From positions 8,043,217 to 8,107,216 of the forward strand of contig OZ020246.1 in the NCBI GenBank assembly GCA_963971285.1: 64,000 bases of DNA. Direction: 5' to 3'. Origin of the DNA: Astropecten irregularis (taxonomy: Eukaryota > Echinodermata > Asteroidea > Paxillosida > Astropectinidae). This document shows positions 37,168-46,649 of the stretch, in pieces; position 1 is the first letter of the stretch; each line of letters begins with the position of its first letter. The notes below the pieces were generated by a model that worked only from the letters and a program-made list of their open reading frames with translations, made no database searches and was not told where the DNA came from. Position numbers and translations under genes: made by a program.

Positions 37168-38982
37168 GTATTACACAATTTCTGTTCAACTGTGTATGTG
37201 ACTATCAAATTACATGTAATTGGAATTTTAGAGACAATTCATTCTACTAAATTTGTCAAACTGTAAATAGCTGTAACTGCACTTCAAGTAATGGAGTTTT
37301 TAAAAAGTGCTATTAGATTGTATTTTAAATTGGAAATCAGGAAATTGTCTATATTAATTTTGATGTCTTGATTTTAATAAGACAATTGCGGCCACTTTTT
37401 AACCCTTGTTTTTAGTTTAGCAAATACTGTAGCAAAATTTGTTATGTACCTGTACATATATTAGAGAGACAGCAGTCAAATATGAAAAAAAAGTGAAATA
37501 TGTCAATTTTATTCATTTTGTCAGTTACGTGATAAAACGTATGAAATAAAATTGTTTCTCAGGAGTGTAAGATGTCTGTGAATTGAGAATGTCATTATTG
37601 ATGTACATGTATTGATGTAACTGATATTTATTCATTGTTTATTTCAGCAATTTAACATGCTGATGTAATCCATCATATACCTTAACTGACAAACCTGTAG
37701 AAGTTTCAGGTCAATCAGCCATCTGGGTCACAAGAAAATAGTGAAAACCAATTTACACATTTCGACGAATGAATAAAATGCTTTGAAGCGATTTGTTCCT
37801 ATCGGAAAATAGTTTCATTTATTTTTCAATGAATATGGCATTTCAGACAAAAACATTTCATGGGATGTTTTCTCCTATCATCACCATTATACTATTTAAG
37901 TTTTGTGTGGTATCTGTGATCTTGAAGTGTATTTGTCTTACCAATTCTGTACCATCCCTTTAAAAGAAGTCATCGGTCTCCTTACTGCTTGGAGTATACA
38001 AATCAAAATTCGCCAAAGAGCATGCCACATAAAGATCTAGGGCTGATTTCACTTAACATTTTACATTAATATTACTGCTTTTGTGAAATTGACCACTGCA
38101 GTTTGTTTCTTACAATACAAAATTTCAAATGGCAACTTTGATCAATGTCTTGAAAAGTACTAATACAAGATCCCGGATGGATGGGTGGAGTGGGAATATT
38201 CAACAAGAAATATCAGATGAAAAGTTAACTTTAGCATTCTGACAATTGGTTGACATTATTCCCTGTAGAGATGGCACTTAATATTTACTCATTACTATTG
38301 AAGATCATGGTATCTGAATATTCAATGCTTTCTAGCATAAAAGATGACAAATTGAGTCAGTAGGTGATCAATGGCAAATAGTATTGAAAGTAATTAATAG
38401 AGTTCACAAGTTCGAACAATCACTTGTGTCATTAATTATATCCACACATTTGGTCAGCCATAAGTTTTATTCATAGGAACAGTTTTTGTATGACCAGGAG
38501 TCTGTTTCACTCTAAAATAAGTAAACACAATACACAACACAATTTTACGTTCTAAATTTTATTTATCATCTAGGCCAATTTTCAGAGACAACTTACTATG
38601 TACAATGTATAGAACTAAATAAAAACAATAAGAAAACTGGCAGAACACATAAAAAAATGACATTAAGATGATACAAAAATCATTTTAATGTCAATTAAAA
38701 CTGGCTTGCTGAATGATTTGAATCAAAATGCTAGTTTGGAAATTCATTTCTTATGTTAACATGGTTTCTCTTCCAAACAAAACCTCAAATCTTATTGCCC
38801 TGAGTTTTTATTGTATACAAAATAGATTAGACCTGAATATTGAGAGAATTCCATTAAGCAGATGATTGACGGAGGTGACACTAAACAAACTACATAACTG
38901 AAATTAAATGGAATAAATTTCAGACTCTGCAAATTAACAGAGCTGAAGGAATCAAATGCAAATTTGATCATAGCTCAGTATT

Positions 38983-39319
38983 TTAAAGGTACAGTACAGG
39001 ATTGGTAACATACTGAAACAGAAATGTTAATAGATTTACATGTACATATAACTTGCAGGATGTATGTCGATGGTGCTGGTAGCCCCATCCGTTAAAATGT
39101 TTCTGGCTGTTTAAGGGTATGAAATGCTGTATTTATCCAGAAATTTGTAAAACCACAACCAAAAACAGTTTTGATCTCGGGGTAACTTGATCAAAACAAT
39201 TTCCGATAATGTTATGAGCTGAAAATTTCACAGGTTTTTTTTTTATTCCATGACAAATCAATTTATGAACAATCTGCAGCTGTTCTGTCACCTTTACCAA
39301 TGCTATAGTATACCTTTAA
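38983..39319. mobile_element. TTAA-flanked MITE, diverged relative
   Basis: TTAA, then AGGTACAGTACAGGATTGGT at the left, and ACCAATGCTATAGTATACCT then TTAA at the right. The interior (AGAAATGTTAATAGATTTAC and CGTTAAAATGTTTC) matches the 4225/15996 family, although the ends differ. Confidence 0.78.
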
Positions 39320-40428
39320 AATAGGTGAGTAATTCTTTTTACTTGATTAAGCATAACCTGAGTATCAATCACTGGCTGCAGTTATTGTATGGAATAAAGG
39401 CCGGTATTCAAGTTTGCCAAGCAAAACTAACATTATGACCCTGCTCTTCCAAAAAACTAATAAAACAAAATAAATTGTATAAATATGACTGTATTATACA
39501 CTTTTGAGTTGTTTGGCTCTTAAAAAGAACCAGATGTTAACTTTGTTTCATTTAAGAACCAAACAACTCAGAAGTGCAGTCATATTACAAAGTGTTATAA
39601 ACCTCTTTTCATCTGTACCTCAACCATGCATGACCAATAATCTATTAATTGCAGAGAAGTATGCAATCTAAAATTCAATTATTGATAAGATAAAAATGCA
39701 GTGAAAATGATTTCTATTCCAACTTGATCGAGACTCTGCTATGATATAATAACAGGCCCCATCTTTGAGGCAGCCATTGCCGTAAAGTGTTTTGGCAATT
39801 GAAAGTAAAAATCTTATATAAATTCAAATGAAACAAAAGGCTGAGGAACAGGGACGGAAACTGAGCTTAATTTCATTCAGAATGTCAGCTTCTTGAAAAT
39901 GATTTAAGCACAAACATTCACACACAGTAGAAGAAAACACCCATTATATGCATCATTTCACCAGCTTGACTCGGCAGCGGGCACAATACCATTTTGTGAT
40001 GGTGTTCATCTGACATCAATAAGATTGTGAACATAAAAATAATTCTTTAAATAATAACGAATACAGTTGTTTTCTTCTTTTCATACTGAGCTTGGTATAC
40101 ACTCAAGTAATAGCGCTGCGCACTTACGCTAAAAATAGCACAGGATCTCAGACAAACATTGCAACCATGCACGTGGGTGCGTGTGCGCGTCCATGTACAC
40201 TACGCGTGTGAGACAATGTTTGTCTGACAGCCGGGGATTTTTTGACGTCATTAGTGCGGAGCGCTATTAATGAACATCATCACAAATTTTGCAACAAGCT
40301 GGAGAAATATGACTCATTTCATACGGCAAAATCCACCAATTATTGACAAATGGTCGCTGATCAAAGTCCCCCCCCCCTAAACCGGCATCGAATGTACAAG
40401 GTAAAATTACAAATTAAAATTCATAACA

Positions 40429-43400
40429 TTATAGAGTTTTCGGCAGTATTTTGTCTTCGAGGCATTTGAACTGGTTCACCATTTCATCCAGAGGCTTTGT
40501 AGCATCTAGAACCTGCAGCACCACAGAAAACAAAGCAAAAACAAACATGGTAAGAAAGATGGTAAAACGGGTGCAAGTTGAAGACATTACAAAACTACCA
40601 TACTGCAAACTGGAAGTGGAAGCAAATACCAATGAGAGAGGGTGCATTGATGGTAAATCGAGGCAAGCAGGCTGAATAAGACTTAATGTTAAAATGTTGT
40701 TTTGTCTAACCAGACTAGTCAGTGCAGCAGCTTAAATTATTCTTTTTTGTATGACACTGAATATCATCGTTGTGACTGCTCACAAACTGTCAATTTGGAA
40801 GATTCAAACAAAAGTTGTATGTACTAGTTGTAATCAGCTGATCCGAGGAAAAGTTGCAGGCCTGATGTACACAACACACCCATTTCAGTATTAAATCTGG
40901 AAAATTGTACGAATCCTACTTTCATAGGTTGAAGAAATTAATTGAGACTTATAAACATATAGTCTTACCAACACTGGTGCTGGGAGTTGAAACTTTGTTT
41001 TCCTGATAAGCCAATCTTCGTGTGTCTCATGGAGATCTCTCAGATATTCCAAAGGTATCCCAGACTCCTCTGTACGACTTCGCTGGATAATCCGCCTCTC
41101 ACACAGCTCAGGGGTGCTACGCAGGTACACTATTTCAGGAGGTCAAACAATGCAGATAACAAATACATTTAAATAATACCATACATATTTATTTGTAAAT
41201 TATTTTGACAAAATATCTGAACTACCACAAATCCAACTTTTGCTGTGTAGTGACTGAATGTGTATAGACTATTACAGGAGTTTTTCTGTAAAATTATTTT
41301 GTGGCTTTGCTCACAAGATTTAATAACTTACGCTCTTACTTCACTTAGTGTTTAAGCTCCAAAATGATTTTAAAATGTAGGTAAGACACTCACCTATATA
41401 GTCAATGTGAAGGTCCTTTGTTGTAATCAGCCAATCAAACCACTCACATAAGACATTGTACTCAGGTCTCTTCAGCTGCTCACTGTTAAATATAAAACAA
41501 AAGCACTTTATCCAAAACAATTCATTCTGAAAAGTTGAGTAAGTGCAAACAGTATACTAGTGTATTTGACATTTTATAAAAACAAGAGATTAGAGAATCT
41601 TGACTTGTACACCATGGGCCGATTTCACTAACACTTTGCAATCAACGCTATTTTAAACCAAAATCCATCACTACATGGAAAACTGCTATGCAAAGTAGTG
41701 ATCAATTTTCCGTTTTGCGATGGATTTGGGCTTTAGCGATGATCACAAAGGGTTATAGTGTGAAATCGGCCTCAGGGGTCGTTTTCACGAAACTCATCGT
41801 AACTTACTTTCAATCATAGGACTCATGAAGCATTTGCAGCCCTACATAGGATATGATGGGTTATCCCTTGTAACTGGAGTTACGATCGATCATAGGGCTT
41901 CGTGAAATTAACCCCAGATGACTCATCATGACTACAATAATAATTCGCAATTCTTTCACGTTACAGACCCTACATGTATGCACCCGCCACAACATTTTTG
42001 ATAGCAAGAACAGCCCTGTAACCACCAGTTTTCACTTTTTATTTTACCACATTATCTCACTTGTTAAGATGTGAACCTACCTTTTATACAGATTCTCCGT
42101 GAAGCAGTACTTGCCACTGTATATGGACCTCTCCATCAATTTGTACTTGCAGTTTGTCTGAGCCTCATGCACTTGCAGTCTGGTGAACTGGGCATACGAC
42201 TCAAAGGCAAAACTCCAACGACTGGGATCTTTGTAGAAGAGATCCTGAAAGGAAAATATTGCGAGATCCTTACTTTTACAATTTTGCATTTTTTAGTCCA
42301 AAACGTCTTGAAATTAACAGGAAGAGAATTGTGGCATGCATGATCATTACAATGATGTCACTGTCCATTCTGCAATTTTGCGAGGAAAATGTTTATTTTT
42401 CCTTGAAATTTTCCCATCAGATGACATATACATGTATAATAGATAATCTTCCAGGAAGTGAAGCATATCAAAGAAAGTATAACACAATAAGAACACTTCA
42501 TACATTTTCTGACTTAGGAGATTAATAATATTACATTTATATAAGCACATTGTGCAGTTTCTTCAGCACTAGAAGAATTATTCAAATTTTATTCAACCTC
42601 AGACCAATTAGATATTTACCAATAAATTCTGTCCTTTGTTGTCTTTCCATTTATGGACTGGTTCTGGAAAGACCTCGATGTCATCCTTGTGACTGAAATA
42701 TTTCAGCAGAGTGGACTTTCCACTACCAATGTTTCCCTCGACAACAATCTAAGTTTGAAAAAAGAAATGCATTTTATGTTAGTGACCATGCAGATTCAAC
42801 ATGTTCAAACCGGAAAAAAGCAGTATTCTATTACTATCTTTAATACTTCCCATTCAAATAACAGAACAAAGTTGGAAAGTTTAATATCATATGGGAAAAC
42901 AATTTAGACAGAAAACCTGTCACAGTGTCAGCAAAATTCTTTCCTTGTTAAGGTTTATATGCTAATTGATACAATCATGACAATGGATGGCACTGGCAGG
43001 CGTTCTACACTCCAACTTTTTTCAAAACAAAGTCAAAGAAACCAACGATCTGACGATCATCATTTATTTCTGATACAAAACTCAAAAGCATCGACTAGGG
43101 CCTACTGTAGTCAGGTGGTAGTACAACGACAAGAACTTAAAAGTACAAATACAAGAACTGCTGCAAACTGCTCATCAGCCAAAATAGGATCCGAACTGTT
43201 GTTAGGCCCTATATTATTGCCAGGGTCACCAAATCAGGCCCAACAGATAAATGAGGCAACGTTAAATACTTACAGTCTTAGTTTTTTCCGAAGTATCTCC
43301 ATCCAAACCATTTCCACTGATGCTTAAGTTGCAAATCTTTGAGCTGATATCGCCCAAAGGTGCGCGACTTTGGGTGTCGCATGTTTTTGAAGGTGTCGTG

Positions 43401-43504
43401 TTGCTGTGTGCATTATTTTCGCGCCGTGTCTGCTTCATCCCCGTCGGGGTTTTTGACCGGTTCTGTGGCATGACGCTGAGGTTCTCTTGATTTTCTCCCA
43501 ACAT
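40429..43504 (-). CDS. TK2: Deoxynucleoside kinase, TK2/dNK type, paralog B (six exons)
   Basis: Minus-strand exons: 43504-43274, 42748-42620, 42244-42081, 41482-41394, 41129-40969, 40512-40429 (TAA); 285 residues. The splice positions match those of paralog A exactly. Core motifs: P-loop GNIGSGKST, EPVHKWKDNKGQN, DPSRWSFAFESYAQFTRLQ, MERSIYSGKYCF, EWFDWLITTKDLHIDY, YLRSTPELCERRI, lid RSRTEESGIPLEYL. The last exon ends ILPKTL. Exon 1 (77 residues) starts MLGENQENLS and is polar and Ser/Thr/Asn-rich, with no mitochondrial leader character. It contains RAPLGDISS at 47-55, which fits the cyclin-type destruction box RxxLxxI, and RREN at 27-30. An E2F-like word TTTCGCGCC lies inside this exon at 43417-43425. 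ACAG directly precedes the ATG, so an upstream leader exon is possible. Confidence 0.93.
41617..41915. mobile_element. Two adjacent hairpin MITEs in a dNK-B intron
   Basis: First element 41617-41771: GGCCGATTTCACTAACACTT against TATAGTGTGAAATCGGCC. Second element about 41775-41915: GGGGTCGTTTTCACGAA against TTCGTGAAATTAACCCC, with inner words CATCGTAACT and AGTTACGATCG. They abut with only three bases between. Both end sequences follow the 'GG..TTTCAC' pattern, hinting at related transposases. Confidence 0.75.
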
Positions 43505-44029
43505 CTGTGATGACGTCTCCCTTGAGGGAATCAGAAATATTCTTAAATTGTTATAAATTTGACGATATAACGAACAAATCATAGATTTTTTCAGTGGGAT
43601 TCCACACAAAGATGTACAAATGTACACGTACGTCAACAAACAAGCTTTCTGAAAACCCCGCGCTTTGGAGATCGTACTATATTTTAAATGAGGGTGAAAT
43701 TTGTTGTTTGATATGTATGTTTTTTTTAAATAAGTGAAATAAGACAAAATATAGAGCAATAAGAGCAATAAAACATCATTCAAAAGTACAATTACATACA
43801 TAAAGCTGTTATAAAGATGCTTTCTTCTTCTTTTAGACAATCCTTTTTAATTTGTCGATGTTTGGATCCCCCTTTAAATAAAATGGTTCCGCTTCGAAAA
43901 GGTCATTGCGCTAGCTAGATGATATGAGCGCGCGGGATATTCAATTCAACAGTTGTGTTAAAATTGCGCCGTCTTTCTAACGTTAGCTCAGTCAGTTTCG
44001 TCGGTTTTTGAGACAAATTTTCCGTGAAC
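43505..44029. promoter_or_regulatory. Bidirectional promoter interval between dNK-B (-) and dNK-C (+)
   Basis: The ATGs of the two divergent paralogs are 525 bp apart. The C-proximal part has CpG-containing words (GAGCGCGCGGG at 43926-43936, TTGCGCCG near 43963). A shared promoter would co-regulate two dNK paralogs. No TATA box could be placed with confidence. Confidence 0.45.
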
Positions 44030-46649
44030 ATGTCGAAGGAAAATGACGAAAAAGCCGGTGAGGAGTTGCACAGTCCTTTGACAAACATGATTCTGACGCG
44101 GCAAAACCGGTTCGAACACCTGGAATCCAAATCTCATACTCCATGTAGGACGAATTCTCAACATAAACACCGGGCACCGCTGGGTGATATCAGTTCTGTG
44201 AGCAACATCATCGGTGAAAATGGCTACATTTATGACAAGCCAAGAACAGTAAGCATGAACATTATGTCGCTTTATAAAGCTTGGGCAAGCATGGAACTAT
44301 AGGTAGGAGGGGGTTGGAAATTAGGGAAAAGTGGAGGGGTCGATGATTGGCTCATGTTTATAAAAAATGAAATACAAGTGTACAAACTGTACATGCATGT
44401 CCTCCTATTCCTAATTTATAAATAATGTGTTGCACTGGCCTAGTTAAACAAATAGTGAAAAATAGGGCATAGCACAGTTAGGGGCCATAGGTTTTAGAAC
44501 ACTGACAAAACATATGCTGAGGTTTATTACTACACTGTCTTAGAAGTAAGAAGAGTTTGCACTTAATTACGTTTTCAATAGACCCAGGCCCGGCCCCAGT
44601 AACTAGCACGACAAAAGTCGACAATGCATGGAAAGCTAACTAACGTTAGTCTTCGTATGACCGGCATTAAGCAAGGACCAGGCCGTCAAGTAGGCCTACA
44701 GGCTACAGCAAGTTACAACTGGTCTACCATCTAGGCTTTTACAATTAATCTAAATACATTTTACTCAGAATATTATCTTGCAATTGCACTTTTTTTCAAT
44801 TTCTCAGATCGTCATTGAAGGCAACATTGGCAGTGGAAAGTCAACATTACTCAAGTATTTTGGCCAAAAGAAGGGAATTGAGGTCTACCCTGAGCCTGTC
44901 CAAAAGTGGCAGGACAATCGAGGGCAGAACATGTTGGATCTCATGTACCAAGATCCTTGTCGCTGGAGCTTTGCCTTCCAGTCCTTTGTTCAGTTCACGA
45001 TGCTTCAGGTGCATCAAGCCCAGACAACTCGCAGAGTCAAGATGATGGAGCGTTCCATTCACAGCGGCAAATACTGCTTCATAGAGAACCTGTTCAAAAG
45101 TAAAAAACTGCAGAAGCCAGAGTACAACGTCCTGAGTGAATGGTTTGACTGGCTACTGACGACAAAAGATCTTGATATTGACCACATAGGTGAGCAGACT
45201 TTGGATTTCAATCTTTAGTTCTTTACTCCCTCAATGGACCCTTCCGGCCTGTCAATCAATCTGTGCGCATTGACCAATTGGAGGACGCCTCTTAATCAGG
45301 TGACCACGAAAGCCTAACTCAAACTCAGTCACAGCTGTATGCAAAACACACACGTGGGCGGGGCTTAAGGGCAAAGCCGGAACGGTCCATTGGGCAAGGC
45401 TAACAATAACGGCATCGAAAGGACTTAATATCATTCCCCATTAAACTGAAGAAAAAAAACTTCCAAAAATTAAACCAATGATAGTAATAAAATTCAATCA
45501 AATTGAAAATTGAAGCAATAAAAGTTTTTGATGAAACATCCTTGTCTTGGACTTGTTATAGTCTAACACACTAAAATTGGAGTGGGGTTGAAGGTTGAAG
45601 CATGCTTTCTAAATGAGTTACTTAGTGCATCTTAAAGGAATCACAAGAAAACTGGACTTCATGGTCAAGAAAGCCAGCGGAACTATCCAGAATTATGAGA
45701 CTCTTTGCCAGTATTCCAGTGTCTATTCTCAGTGTGGAACAGTTCAAATTCATCCAATGATACTTTGTTTAACTCCTTCTACTTTCTAATCCAGTGTACC
45801 TGCGTAGCACCCCTGAGCAGTGTGAGAGGCGGATTAAAGAGCGGAGTCGTTCAGAGGAGTGTGGGATACCTCTGGACTATCTGAGAGACCTTCATGAGCT
45901 GCATGAGGACTGGCTGATTAGAAGGAAATGTTTTGAGCTACCTGCCCCAGTATTAGTAAGTTCAAACATTTGTAGCGTTAGGACACTTTTATTAATTTGA
46001 GAGAGTAACCAATGAATAGTAGCAAGTATAGCAAGAAAAGATGTCAAACTTTTAATCTAGTTGAACTAGATTAAAAGTTTGACATCTTTTCTTGCTATGC
46101 AAATTCGGCTTTCCCATCACCGACGCAATGATGATGAGCACTGCATATTCAGTGGTTGTTGAGTGCACATGAAAAAATAATTCCTCAGGTAGGATTCAAA
46201 CCCATGACCTCCTGCTTAATAGTGCAAATGCCATACTGCTACACCACCAAGCTAGCTAGGTTCAGCGGGGTAAATCGAATTCAATATTGCGGCGCATTCG
46301 AATCCCACCTGAGCCAGCGAATTATTTTTTCATGTGCACTCAACAAGCACCGAGTATGCAGTGCCAATCCAACATGTCGTTGGAGGGCAAGCCTAATTTA
46401 CATCTATTTCTATCACCCCAAACAAAAAAATCATTCATATTCATGATCTTTTCTTTCTGTTATTGCTTGATGAAAAATCTTTTTCGTCTCATCAGCGTGC
46501 TTGTCTGGTGAATTCTTTGCCCACTTTTAAATAATTTCTTTCGTGTTTTTTTTTCTTTTTCCTAGGTTCTTGATGCAACAAAGCCACTGGAAAATATGAT
46601 TGAACAATTCACTCTCCTGGAAGAAAAACTAAACCTGCAAAATTTATGA
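44030..46649 (+). CDS. TK2: Deoxynucleoside kinase, TK2/dNK type, paralog C (four exons, two introns lost)
   Basis: Exons: 44030-44248, 44808-45189, 45795-45955, 46566-46649 (TGA); 281 residues. Exon 2 is 382 nt, exactly the sum of exons 2, 3 and 4 of paralogs A and B (129+164+89), so two introns are precisely absent. Core motifs: P-loop GNIGSGKST, EPVQKWQDNRGQN, DPCRWSFAFQSFVQFTMLQ, MERSIHSGKYCF, EWFDWLLTTKDLDIDH, YLRSTPEQCERRI, lid RSRSEECGIPLDYL, HEDWLIRRK. Exon 1 (73 residues) starts MSKENDEK, which contains a KEN box at 3-5; it has RAPLGDISS at 48-56, the same destruction-box-like motif as paralog B. There is no mitochondrial leader in view. The ATG follows CGTGAAC; the start is supported by equal exon layout. 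The introns hold two strong hairpins. Confidence 0.94.
46028..46098. repeat. Perfect 35-bp inverted repeat with a 1-base loop in a dNK-C intron
   Basis: The arms 46028-46062 and 46064-46098 are exact complements around G46063; the centre reads CTAGTTGAACTAG. Such a near-spacerless palindrome is unstable in cloning and could be real or an assembly fold-back at a read end. Confidence 0.9.
46141..46361. mobile_element. Second hairpin SINE family (tRNA-like core)
   Basis: Arms of about 57-62 bp (CTGCATATTCAGTGG...CATGAAAAAATAATT and its complement ending ATGCAG) enclose an antisense tRNA-like block: GGATTCAAACCCATGACCTC is a B-box complement, and GCCATACTGCTACACCACCA matches a D-arm/A-box region. 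The right arm carries the matching sense end CGAATCCCACCTGAG. The layout is the same as at 12981-13200, but the sequence differs. Confidence 0.8.

Larger units (their letters stand above)
36668..40428. other. Spacer between dNK-A and dNK-B with three inverted-repeat elements
   Basis: No coding sequence was recognised. It holds two neighbouring MITE-like hairpins at 36806-37022 and 37032-37167, a TTAA-type element at 38983-39319 and long AT-rich parts. The genes on either side are convergent, so both 3' UTRs should end here. A run of eight C at about 40370 and alternating ACGCG/GTGCG-type words at 40160-40205 were noted. Confidence 0.55.

Noticed and set aside
43505-43840. In-frame upstream extension of dNK-B (frame open to 43840)
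   Set aside because: The extension is hydrophobic, low complexity and unrelated to paralogs A and C. MLGENQ at 43504 is shared with A, so the shorter start is better.
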